DNA from: Cellvibrio sp. UBA7671
GTDB taxonomy: Bacteria; Pseudomonadota; Gammaproteobacteria; Pseudomonadales; Cellvibrionaceae
DNA length: 64,000 bases
Direction of reading: 5' to 3'
Assembly: GCA_002483145.1 (NCBI GenBank)
Contig: DLHJ01000005.1
Location: forward strand, 204,387 to 268,386
Shown one piece after another: positions 38,801-45,750 of the stretch. The first letter of the stretch is position 1. Each line of letters begins with the position of its first letter. A model generated the notes under the pieces. That model ran no database searches. It had not been told where the DNA came from and was given only the letters and a program-made list of their open reading frames with translations. Made by a program: the position numbers and the translations under genes.

Positions 38801-41196
38801 ATATTCACACGGCTGGTGGTGGTACCACCATTGCCATCGCTAATAGTGACAACAAAACTATCGCTGCCGTTGTAACCCGCATTGGGGGTATAGACAAAAC
38901 TGCCGGTCGCAGAATTCAGGGTGACCGAACCGTTTGCCGGTGAGCCGGAAATAAGGTAGCCCAGTGCGCCACCATCGATATCAGAAGCACTGATTTGGCC
39001 ATTGATGGGAGTATCTTCCGGGGTGCTGAGGTTTTGATTGTTCGATACAGGGGCATCATTTACGGGTGTTACACCGATATTGATGCGGCTGGTAGTAGCT
39101 CCCCCTTTGCCGTCACTGATAGTGACGATAAAGCTGTCGCTGCCGTTGTAGTTGGCATTCGGTGTGTACACAAAACTGCCGGTGGCAGGATTGAGGGAGA
39201 CACTGCCATTGGTAGGCTGACCGGATACCGCATAGCCAAGCGTATCGCCCTCGATATCGCTGGCAACGACTTGGCCAGACAATGACGTATCCTCCAGTGT
39301 AGTCAGGTTCTGGTCGCTGGAAACTGGCGCATCGTTGATCGGCGTTACACCGATATTAATGAGACTGGTAGTCGTACCGCCATTGCCATCGCTGATGGTG
39401 ACGACAAAGCTGTCACTGCCGTTGTAGTTGTTGCCGGGAGTGTAGACAAAACTGCCCGTCACAGGATCAAGCGCAACTGTGCCATTGGCTGGCTGGCCAG
39501 ATACCACATAGGCCAGCGTATCCCCTTCGATATCGGTCGCCACCACTTGACCAGGCAAAGGGGTATCTTCTGGCGTAGTCAGATTTTGATCATTGCTTAC
39601 CGGCGCATCGTTGACCGGTGTTACACCGAGATTGATGCGGCTCGTAGTAGTTCCACCATTGCCATCGCTGATGGTGACCACAAAGCTGTCGCTGCCGTTG
39701 TAGTTGGCATTCGGGGTATACACAAAACCGCCAGTCGCTGGATTAAGCGTAACTGTGCCGTTAGTTGGCTGGCCGGATACCGCGTAACCCAGCGTATCGC
39801 CATCGATATCGGTGGCGGTAACTTGGCCACTAATCGGCGTGTCTTCCGGCGTACTCAGATTTTGGTCGCTGCTGACTGGTGCATCGTTAACCGGGTTGAC
39901 TCCAATCGTAATGGTACTGGTGGTTGTACCGCCCTTCCCGTCGCTGATGGTGACGACAAAATTATCCCCGCCGTTGTAGTTAGCGTTGGGTGTATAGACA
40001 AAACTGCCAGTCACAGGATTGAGCACCACCGTGCCATTGGTAGGGACACCGGACACTGTATAGCCAAGGGTATCACCATCGATATCGCTGGCGACTACCT
40101 GGCCGCTAACCGGCACGTCTTCATCTGTCACCAGGCTTTGGTCATTGCTCACCGGGGTATCGTTAACGGGGTTAACACCAATGGTGACAGTGCTGGTGGT
40201 GGTACCACCATTCCCATCACTAACCGTTACGACAAAACTGTCGCTGCCGTTGTAATTGGCATTCGGGGTATAAACAAAAGTACCTGTGGCCGGATCAAGA
40301 ACCACTGTACCGTTAACAGGCTGACCAGATACAACATAGCTAAGCGTGTCATTCTCGATATCCTGCGCAACTACCTGACCATTGACCGGCACATCTTCAT
40401 CGGTCGTGAGGTTGATATCGCTAGTGGTTGGTGCATCGTTAACCGGTGCGATATTGAGTGTAATGCTGGTGTTCGTGGAGTTGCCGCGGCTATCGGTCAC
40501 GGTCACGACAAAACCGTCTGTGCCGTTGTAATTCGCATTGGGGGTAAAAGTAAATTGGCCGGTGACAGGGTCAATTACCAACACACCATTAACGGGAGGA
40601 GTAGCGACGGTGAAGCTCAGGGCATCATCTTCAATATCGTCGGCAATGATTTGGCCAGTGACGGCTTCGTCTTCATTGGACACGATGACCTGATCGGTAA
40701 CCAAAGGTGCGCGATTAATGTAGTTTGCGTCGTTCTCGAACGCTATCTGGCCAGATTGAGAGGCCGAGGTATAGTCAAATGCTTGTGAATCTGTACTTTC
40801 AATGACTCGGGTGAGCTGCACAAAATTGTGCCCTTCACTGCTGCCACCACCACCGGCATCACCCGCAGCAGTTTCCTCCAACTCTTCCAAAAGGTCGCCG
40901 CCCTGTTCCAACACTGTCAGCGCTTCTTGCACGCTGGCGTCACTCAGTAAGGCTTCATCAGGGCCAGTTGCTGTATCGGCGAGAAAGTCGCGGCTCATGC
41001 CGACTTCCGCACCACCATTGACAACTAGCGGTTCTCCAGTACCCACATCCAACTCAACGCGGGCGCCCTCTGCGGTTACCAAAATTTCATCGTCATTGAG
41101 CGTACTGCCCACTGTCAGGGCACGCAGTGTACCATCCGGGGCTTTCGCCCAAGCTTGACCTTGAAGAAACGAAACTTTGGCAACGGCATTACTCAT
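32803..41196 (-). CDS. LapA-type giant RTX adhesin
   Basis: A 2797-residue repetitive surface adhesin secreted by the neighbouring type I system. Order: an N-terminal retention module (about 1-125) with the LapG cleavage motif TAAG at 109-112, ten near-identical 92-residue cadherin/Ig-like repeats, further diverged repeats of the VCBS/Ig type, a PA14-like lectin domain (about 2092-2269; starts GLVSEYFG, has ADDGYQIRVDG), two more Ig-like repeats, about five RTX nonapeptides (GGSGNDTIS type) and a C-terminal T1SS signal. The start at 41196 (MSNAVAKVSFLQG) has GTGGAG upstream and matches the retention-module start; an upstream in-frame ATG adds 13 unrelated residues. With LapG and LapD it forms a c-di-GMP-controlled attachment system. 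Confidence 0.95.
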   Translation of the reverse strand: MSNAVAKVSFLQGQAWAKAPDGTLRALTVGSTLNDDEILVTAEGARVELDVGTGEPLVVNGGAEVGMSRDFLADTATGPDEALLSDASVQEALTVLEQGGDLLEELEETAAGDAGGGGSSEGHNFVQLTRVIESTDSQAFDYTSASQSGQIAFENDANYINRAPLVTDQVIVSNEDEAVTGQIIADDIEDDALSFTVATPPVNGVLVIDPVTGQFTFTPNANYNGTDGFVVTVTDSRGNSTNTSITLNIAPVNDAPTTSDINLTTDEDVPVNGQVVAQDIENDTLSYVVSGQPVNGTVVLDPATGTFVYTPNANYNGSDSFVVTVSDGNGGTTTSTVTIGVNPVNDTPVSNDQSLVTDEDVPVSGQVVASDIDGDTLGYTVSGVPTNGTVVLNPVTGSFVYTPNANYNGGDNFVVTISDGKGGTTTSTITIGVNPVNDAPVSSDQNLSTPEDTPISGQVTATDIDGDTLGYAVSGQPTNGTVTLNPATGGFVYTPNANYNGSDSFVVTISDGNGGTTTSRINLGVTPVNDAPVSNDQNLTTPEDTPLPGQVVATDIEGDTLAYVVSGQPANGTVALDPVTGSFVYTPGNNYNGSDSFVVTISDGNGGTTTSLINIGVTPINDAPVSSDQNLTTLEDTSLSGQVVASDIEGDTLGYAVSGQPTNGSVSLNPATGSFVYTPNANYNGSDSFIVTISDGKGGATTSRINIGVTPVNDAPVSNNQNLSTPEDTPINGQISASDIDGGALGYLISGSPANGSVTLNSATGSFVYTPNAGYNGSDSFVVTISDGNGGTTTSRVNIGVTPVNDVPTAGNLNLTTDEDVPVNGAISANDPDGDTLSYTVTGNPASGTVVLNPATGAFTYTPNAGYGGSDSFVVSVSDGKGGVATSTVTIGVNSLNDDPVASDLNLTTAEDTAVNGAISATDPESDPLSYSVTGNPANGTVVLNPATGTFVYTPNANYNGSDSFVVTISDGNGGTTTSNVVIVVTPDNDAPTAADLNLTTDENAPVNGAISANDPDGDALAYTVTGNPAQGTVVLNPVTGTFTYTPNAGYNGSDSFVVTVSDGNGGSTTSKVTIGVNPVNDVPVANADSINVAEGGVATTLVGGATSVLANDTDADLDALTAVLVTGPANGTLTLNADGTFSYLHDGSETTTDSFTYKVNDGTEDGNAVTVNINVTPVNDTPITVADSITVNEGGTATLLESGATSVLANDSDAENSPLSAILVSGPAHGTLTLNANGTFSYTHNGSETTSDSFTYRANDGTNNGNIVTVQIAITPVNDAPIAVNDTANVDEGSSVMVAVRTNDSDPEGGVLTVASVSQGANGSVVIDAVTGNPVYTPNTGFSGNDSFTYTVQDPSGVTATATVNVVVKANAPSVLVQDLDSAPEDNDVTGNVLTNDTDSDNTLTVASFQISGLGSFTSGQTALIAGVGSLVVNTDGSYVFDPVADWNGAVPQVNYTTNTGFSSTLDITVTPVNDAPVAVDDFYTINEDEAWSMPLPVSGLVTNDSDPDGDSVRVVILENAVNGTLSVVSGNLVFTPNAEFSGTASFDYRITDDKGGVDKGTVFINVVAVNDPTQAIDDFKTVAEGSNATGNVLTNDVDPDSNPQVASFVINGTTYNANDSVTLPGVGQFTLLANGDYTFEPIDNNFNGAVPTVTYTTDTGASADLNVTLTPVNDAPVAVDDTFTITTNTTLSLPLPLSILVANDTDVDNDTLRVTTVTSESNGTLQVVGGNLVFTPTPGFSGVASFTYIVTDDKGGVDSGRVNINVVAAPNQAPETNVLNVSGDEDTLITINLAGSDSDGSVAGYVIKSLPTNGLLYSDAAMTTLIAVDDLVSGPVYFKPDADWNGASQFNYAARDDKGLDDSTPATVNISVNPVADVAVVGSGAGTVKEDTPAQSTAAGTLSITDPDAGEAGFEVQTNTAGTYGSFSITSTGNWTYNIDNSKTNVQQLKEGEIKTETFTVKSIDGTTSSVVITVAGTNDGPTAVADSGTTLRNTALTFAPADLLGNDTDPDGDILTIDSVQGAVNGNVSLVAGNVVFVPTAGYSGPASFTYTISDGKGGSSTASVDITVVKPNTAPDANDDAAASAGSGNIGLVSEYFGYSDPANGSNLTNLQQINTFINGRTPDATFVAKTFDYGNTAFNNGLGNGTNLQSFLGSDAASLSADPATTTDAIIRMRGFVELGAGTYNFKVTADDGYQIRVDGVVVAEVNQNQTVKTTIHNLFTLTTSGLHTVEVIYWDQGISARLKLELSDDAGTSYDLLSSIPTYKNVIFSAVEDTALAIPASSLLGNDTDADGDTLVIQSVQGAVNGSVNLVAGSIVFTPAANYSGPASFTYTISDGKGGTDTATVNLVVAPVNDAPTTLADSGVAASNGSLSIPIATLLSNDSDPEGEVISFVSVQGAVNGTVAVSGNNVVFTPTANYEGPASFTYTVRDPLGNSSNGSVTVNVGAASAPSVAVLKSVVALAHGTGGTSVKFPIMTSLVDTDGSETLSIKISGVPTGLSFNSGTNLGGGVWQFTTADLPNLTLNLPGSYTTTNTSLTVQVTATESTGGFTASTSTTVALRADYTTVDITTTESGNYTGNSANEYIQGGSGNNTISAANGNNVVSGGDGNDTITSGSGNDVIFGGSGNDTISSGVGTDRISGGAGNDTMSGFADNFVDVFVWGLGDQGAAGAPAEDTINNFVTTAAGGNTNGGDVLDLRDLLQGEHVGASNGAGNLADYLHFEISGANTIVHISHTGGFSGDTHTVGAGYTGSAETQKITLTGVNLQSLYSGATTDQQIITQLLNNNKLITD
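33225..33425 (-). repeat. RTX nonapeptide repeats
   Basis: Tandem Ca-binding nonapeptides such as GGDGNDTIT, GGSGNDTIS and GGAGNDTMS lie near the C-terminus of the adhesin, before the VC_A0849-type secretion-target region (DVFVWGLGDQG). They should fold outside the cell on binding calcium. Confidence 0.85.
37950..40710 (-). repeat. Ten 276-bp tandem repeats in the adhesin gene
   Basis: Units of 92 residues run from NDAP/NDTP through DEDxPVxGQ, GTVxLxPxTGxFVYTPN and YNGSDSFVVTISDGNGG to xVxIGVxPV. Equivalent bases recur every 276 positions (for example 39325 and 39601). Several neighbouring units differ in only a few residues, which suggests recent duplication or homogenisation. They form an extended stalk of cadherin-like beta sandwiches. 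Confidence 0.85.
40861..40872 (-). other. Predicted LapG cleavage site (TAAG) in the adhesin
   Basis: The codons encode Thr-Ala-Ala-Gly at residues 109-112, between the acidic helix LLEELEE and a Gly/Ser linker. LapG of Pseudomonas fluorescens cuts LapA at the paired alanines of a TAAG motif, so this is the expected release point. Confidence 0.85.
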
Positions 41197-41220
41197 AGAT
41201 GACTCCACGTCATTTAAAAA

Positions 41221-41236
41221 TGTGATGCAGCTCACG
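41221..41236. promoter_or_regulatory. CRP/Vfr-like site upstream of the adhesin gene
   Basis: TGTGATGCAGCTCACG matches TGTGA-N6-TCACA at nine of ten positions. Its centre lies only about 32 bases before the adhesin start codon, so it would more likely block than activate transcription unless an unseen start site lies within the leader. Confidence 0.35.
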
Positions 41237-41368
41237 GAGTGAGTGCGATGATGTGGAGTCTAGTTACTGAGGAAAATTGCGCCATTGGACTAAAGGACAA
41301 TAAGCAGAGTTTTTTTACTTCTATAAAAGAATAATGAATAGAAAGTGGGGATTTTCAACAAAAATGTT

Positions 41369-41965
41369 TTAAGCGCCAGACTTATTGGAGAACATGAGCA
41401 CCAATTGCAGGCGGTCGCGCACCTGTAGCTTTTCAAAGGCGGAGCCGAGGTGAGCTTTCACCGTGCGCTCGGTAATGTCCAGATCGCGCGCGACTTCTTT
41501 ATTGCTTTTACCGGCTGCGACTAATTCAGCAACGGCCTTTTCGCGGCTGGTAAGGAGCGACAGATCCGCCTGTGGAGCAGATGTCGCGGGAAGGATACGC
41601 GCCGTCGCCAACACCAGTTGCCGCATTAAATCCGCCCCCAACCACATACCACCGGCAGATACTACTTGTGCAACCTGCTCAAGCACCTGTGGAATCGCCA
41701 GATAATGCACATAACCACTCGCACCCGCTTCAAGCGCACGACGCGCCTCCTGCGTATTTTCAATCGCCGTCATCGCAATCACACGTGCACCCGCAGCACT
41801 CAAGCTTTGAATTTGGATAAAGCTCAGCTCATCACGCAGCAGCAACCACACAAACTCATCGGCATTAACATGCGGAACAGCATTGCTAATTCGCGCAGCA
41901 GGAAACGCCTGCTGCCAGCGCGGTGATTGTATTTCAGCGGGCGAAAAAAACAGGTGTTGGCTCAT
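41369..41965 (-). CDS. LuxR-type regulator with pseudo-receiver domain
   Basis: A 198-residue protein with a C-terminal LuxR/NarL helix-turn-helix (about 132-195; LTSREKAVAELVAAGKSNKEVA, then ITERTVKAHLGSAFEKLQV). The N-terminal domain keeps receiver features (VIAMTA, EAGASGYVHY), but the phospho-acceptor Asp is leucine (VWLLLRDE), the acidic pair of strand 1 is missing and the conserved Lys is Tyr. It is therefore unlikely to be phosphorylated. It overlaps the end of the adaptor gene by 4 bases, so it is translated with the secretion system, and it sits directly upstream of the adhesin gene, its likely target. Confidence 0.88.
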   Translation of the reverse strand: MSQHLFFSPAEIQSPRWQQAFPAARISNAVPHVNADEFVWLLLRDELSFIQIQSLSAAGARVIAMTAIENTQEARRALEAGASGYVHYLAIPQVLEQVAQVVSAGGMWLGADLMRQLVLATARILPATSAPQADLSLLTSREKAVAELVAAGKSNKEVARDLDITERTVKAHLGSAFEKLQVRDRLQLVLMFSNKSGA

Positions 41966-43380
41966 CGTTCAGTCATGGCATTTTGTTGCGCGCGCAGCAC
42001 AGGTTTTAACAAATAGGCGAGCACGGTTTTTTTGCCGGTAAGTATGTCTACCTGCGTCATCATGCCTGGCATAATGGGCAAGCTTGGATCAAATCCAGCG
42101 CGCTCGGTGCGTACACGTACAATGTAAAAAGTGCGCTCTTTTTCGTCGGTAATCGTATCGGGGCTGATGTGTTCGACTTTACCCTTTAAACCACCATAGA
42201 CGACAAAATCGTAAGCGGTGAATTTTACAATCGCTTCCTGCCCCGGATGTAAAAACGCAATATCTTTGGGCGATACTTTCGCTTCAATTAATAATTGGTC
42301 ATCGAGCGGTACCATCTCCACCACTTCATGCCCCGGCTGTACCACACCACCAACCGTATTGGTAAATACGCGCTGCACAGTACCGCGCACGGGTGATCGA
42401 ATTTCAGCGTATTTAATTTTGTCTGCAAGACCGGTGCTAGTCTCCGACAGCGATGCAATTTTGCTCAGCACTTCCGATAACTCATTGCGCCATTTATTGC
42501 TGGCGAGCAATTCAGTCTCGCGCAACTTTCCCTCTGACTCTTGCACAGCCAAAACCAAACGCGACTCTTGTGATAAGGCCTGCTCGCGCTCACCGCGCGC
42601 GTTGGACACATCGCCTTCCAAGCGCAAAATTTCCACTTCAGAAATTGCCCCGCTGGCGAGTAGAGGTTTGGTGACATTTAATTCTTGCGTTGATAATTCC
42701 AATGCGCGCGTCACCTGCGTTAATTTCGCACGCACTTCATTCAACTCTTCCGAACGCTGATCCAACTGGCTGCGCGCAATACTCAACTGTTCATCCAACT
42801 CTTTGCGATTGGATTCATACAGACTGCGTTCGTGGTTGACGATATCCGGTGCATCGGCCAGCAAATCATCGGCAAATACCAGCGCCGTATTCGATGTCAA
42901 TGCTTGCAGGCGTGCCGCACGGGCTTGCAGCGATAAATATTCGGCGCGGTTTTCGCGAAATGTAGAAATAAATCGTGTGGGATCGATACGCAGCAACAAA
43001 TCGCCTTTCCCCACTACCTGCCCTTCACGCACTAATACCTCTTGCACCACACCGCCATCAAAGGACTGGATAATTTGTAATTGCGATGAAGGAATGACTT
43101 TGCCCTCGCCGCGCGCTACTTCATCCAATGGCGCAAATGCCGCCCAGACAATGAGCAAAAAGATGATCAGGGCAATTACACGCAATAATGCGCGCGCGCG
43201 CACTGGCTCCTGCTGCAACTTCGCCCAATCAGAATCCGTAACCCAATCTTTGGGTTGCTCATGCAAAGGGTCGAGCCAGCGGGCGTAGGCTTTATCAATA
43301 TAACGGGTTGCGGGCAGGCCTAATTTATCTAACCAGCGTCCAATTCGTTCAAACCAGATTTTATCGCGCGTGGCCGTCAT
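41962..43380 (-). CDS. lapC: Type I secretion membrane-fusion protein (LapC/HlyD family)
   Basis: A 472-residue periplasmic adaptor that bridges the inner-membrane ABC exporter and the outer-membrane channel. A short cytoplasmic N-terminus is followed by one TM helix (about 64-84; VIALIIFLLIVWAAFAPLDEVARG), the first half of the lipoyl domain (EGKVIPSSQLQIIQSFDGG), a long coiled-coil hairpin (about 150-300) and the C-terminal HlyD signature region (EIRSPVRGTVQRV ... PGMMTQVDI). It overlaps lapB by one base upstream and the regulator gene by 4 bases downstream. Confidence 0.93.
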   Translation of the reverse strand: MTATRDKIWFERIGRWLDKLGLPATRYIDKAYARWLDPLHEQPKDWVTDSDWAKLQQEPVRARALLRVIALIIFLLIVWAAFAPLDEVARGEGKVIPSSQLQIIQSFDGGVVQEVLVREGQVVGKGDLLLRIDPTRFISTFRENRAEYLSLQARAARLQALTSNTALVFADDLLADAPDIVNHERSLYESNRKELDEQLSIARSQLDQRSEELNEVRAKLTQVTRALELSTQELNVTKPLLASGAISEVEILRLEGDVSNARGEREQALSQESRLVLAVQESEGKLRETELLASNKWRNELSEVLSKIASLSETSTGLADKIKYAEIRSPVRGTVQRVFTNTVGGVVQPGHEVVEMVPLDDQLLIEAKVSPKDIAFLHPGQEAIVKFTAYDFVVYGGLKGKVEHISPDTITDEKERTFYIVRVRTERAGFDPSLPIMPGMMTQVDILTGKKTVLAYLLKPVLRAQQNAMTER

Positions 43381-45551
43381 TAGGATGCCCTCCCAATCCG
43401 GCCTTGGCGCAGCGCTTCAACAACCTGTTCTTTCGGTCCATCAGCAACAATTTTTCCACCGTCGATCACAATAATGCGATTGACTAATTCAAGCAGCGAT
43501 GTGCGATGGGTAATTACCAATAAGGTTTTGCGCGCAGCAAATTGCACCAGATTGCGTTTGAACTCTTCTTCGCTGGTGTGATCCATTGCGCCGGTTGGTT
43601 CATCCATTAATAAAATCGGCGGATCACTCAAGAGCGCACGCGCAATACTGACCGATTGGCGCTGCCCACCGGAAAGTAATTGCCCCTGCTCGCCCACTGG
43701 CATCGCCAAGCCCATCGGATGCTGGTTTACAAAATCAGTGAGTCCACTCAAGCGCACAGCTTCAAGAATTGCATCATCACTCGCATGGGGTGCGCCCATG
43801 GCAATATTGTCGCGCAGTGAACCAAAAAATAAATTCACATCTTGTGATACATAACCCATATTACGGCGCAATTCAGCGGGGTCGAGCTGGCGGATATCAA
43901 TACCATCGAGCAAAACTGTGCCCGCCGTCGGTTCATATAAACCGGCGATTAATTTTTCAATAGTGGTTTTGCCCGAACCATTGCGCCCGAGGATTGCTAC
44001 ACGCTCACCGGGATTAATTTTAAATGCAACATCGCGTAATACTTCACGTTCATCTTGCGGATATTTAAATGCTACTTTTTTAAATTCAATTCCACCTTGC
44101 AAGTGCGGACGGCTAATCCAATTTGCATCGAGTGGCCGCTCAACTGGTTTTTGCATAATCGCATCCAATGCCGTCAATGCGGTGGCGGCACTGTGGTATT
44201 GCATCAACAAACCCGCAGTTTGTCCCACCGGTGCCATAATGCGGGACGACAACATATACGCAGCGATTAACCCGCCCTGGCTTAAATTACCCTCAATAAT
44301 TTGGTAAACACCAACGATGATAATAACGACTGATACCGCCTGCTGAATCCACATGGTAGTAGTGCCAACCGAGCCAGACAGCAAACGCATTTTTACACCC
44401 ACACGCGATACCAGTAGCGTAGTTTTTTCCCACACTGCTTGCATGCGTCCTTCCGCACCGAGGGTTTTTACAGTTTCCAATGCGCTCAGGCTTTCAACCA
44501 AGGTGGCATTGCGTTGCGCCGATGCCTGCATGGAATTTTCTGATAACAAATGCATTTTGTGTTGTACCGCTGCGGTGTAAATCATCACCAATGCAACCCC
44601 CACTAAAATCGGGAATACCAGCGGCCAGGAAATTAATAACACGACAATTAAAAACAACAATACGAAGGGTAAATCTACCAGCGCCAAAATAGTCGCAGAA
44701 GAGATAAAACTGCGGATAGCTTCAAAGGATTGCAAACCGGAGGTAAATGATCCAACTGATGCAGGCCGCTCGGACAATTTCATTCCCAGCACCCGCTCCA
44801 TGATGCTTGCAGAGAGAGTGACATCCACTCTACTTGCCGCGAGATCAACAAACCAGGCACGCATCATGCGAAGCACAAAATCGGCGCTAATGGCAATCAA
44901 CATTCCAATCGACAAAACCCAGAGTGTGTCAGTGGCGTGATTAGGTACTACGCGGTCATACACATTCATCACAAACAGCGGCGATACCAGTGCAAAAAAA
45001 TTAATCAACAGTGCAGTAAGCAATACATCGCGATATAAATATTTGTGGTCGGCAATAACACCCCAAAACCAATGCGCAGCGCGATTTTTTGCATTGGTTG
45101 TTTTACCAATTTCAGCCGTGCGCGCATCAAAACGTTCCTGCGGACGCACGTAGATCGCACGACCTGTGTAATGGTTTGTCAGCTCAGCGAGAGGGACGTT
45201 TACGACTGCATCGCCAAGCTCTGGATAAAGTACTTGCGCAATATCGGTTTTCACAGCCAACAAAACGCACGCTTGATTATTATTCAATAAGAGTACTGCA
45301 GGAAAAAGAGCACTATTTAGCTCGGGCAAATCACGTTGCACGATCTTGCTAGTGAGGCCAGCGCGTTTGGCGGCGCGGGTAAATAAAGAGGGTGTAAGTT
45401 GCTGTGCGTCCAATGGCAACCCTGCCAACAGTGTTTCGCGAGTACTCGTGATCTGGTGCGCACGCGCAATGAGCAATAAGCACTCAAGCAGTGGCCCGCC
45501 GGCACTGGCAGCCAAGGAAACATCCGTGGAAAGTTGAACATCAAGGGTCAT
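43380..45551 (-). CDS. lapB: Type I secretion ABC transporter (LapB family)
   Basis: A 723-residue fused permease/ATPase that exports the RTX adhesin. Order: an N-terminal C39-like domain without the catalytic cysteine (the aligned position in GGPLLECLLLIARAH is Pro), a six-helix transmembrane domain (about 165-440), and an ATPase with Walker A GRNGSGKTT near residue 520, the signature LSGGQRQ and Walker B ILLMDEPTGAMD. The inactive C39-like domain is normal for exporters of substrates lacking a GG leader, as in HlyB. It is followed by lapC in the same operon. Confidence 0.94.
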   Translation of the reverse strand: MTLDVQLSTDVSLAASAGGPLLECLLLIARAHQITSTRETLLAGLPLDAQQLTPSLFTRAAKRAGLTSKIVQRDLPELNSALFPAVLLLNNNQACVLLAVKTDIAQVLYPELGDAVVNVPLAELTNHYTGRAIYVRPQERFDARTAEIGKTTNAKNRAAHWFWGVIADHKYLYRDVLLTALLINFFALVSPLFVMNVYDRVVPNHATDTLWVLSIGMLIAISADFVLRMMRAWFVDLAASRVDVTLSASIMERVLGMKLSERPASVGSFTSGLQSFEAIRSFISSATILALVDLPFVLLFLIVVLLISWPLVFPILVGVALVMIYTAAVQHKMHLLSENSMQASAQRNATLVESLSALETVKTLGAEGRMQAVWEKTTLLVSRVGVKMRLLSGSVGTTTMWIQQAVSVVIIIVGVYQIIEGNLSQGGLIAAYMLSSRIMAPVGQTAGLLMQYHSAATALTALDAIMQKPVERPLDANWISRPHLQGGIEFKKVAFKYPQDEREVLRDVAFKINPGERVAILGRNGSGKTTIEKLIAGLYEPTAGTVLLDGIDIRQLDPAELRRNMGYVSQDVNLFFGSLRDNIAMGAPHASDDAILEAVRLSGLTDFVNQHPMGLAMPVGEQGQLLSGGQRQSVSIARALLSDPPILLMDEPTGAMDHTSEEEFKRNLVQFAARKTLLVITHRTSLLELVNRIIVIDGGKIVADGPKEQVVEALRQGRIGRAS

Positions 45552-45687
45552 TGTGGCTCCGGGAGCGGCAAGCGGGCAAAACCCACCAATAGCAAAATGT
45601 ATCGCTAGTCAGATCAAAAGCCTCTGTAATATAGATGGCCATTGCAGCACACGCAATTTGATTGCAAAACATCTGCGGTGCGCGCAT

Positions 45688-45723
45688 AAAAAAACGCATC
45701 AAATTACCGGAATTTGATGCGTT
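45688..45723 (-). terminator. Rho-independent terminator after the TolC-OmpA gene
   Basis: On the - strand, CGCATCAAATT CCGGT AATTTGATGCG forms a perfect 11-bp stem followed by seven T. It separates the channel gene from lapBC. Confidence 0.92.
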
Positions 45724-45750
45724 CTTGGCAGCGCTAAAACAAGTACCTGA

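Noticed and set aside
37950-40710. Regular direct repeats that might be taken for a CRISPR array
   Set aside because: The period is 276 bases and the units encode a continuous 92-residue protein repeat; there are no short spacers or cas genes.
39547-40788. A 413-codon frame antisense to the adhesin, and several similar frames between 33000 and 41158
   Set aside because: They follow the repeat period and codon bias of the adhesin gene on the other strand, lack ribosome sites and have no domain character.
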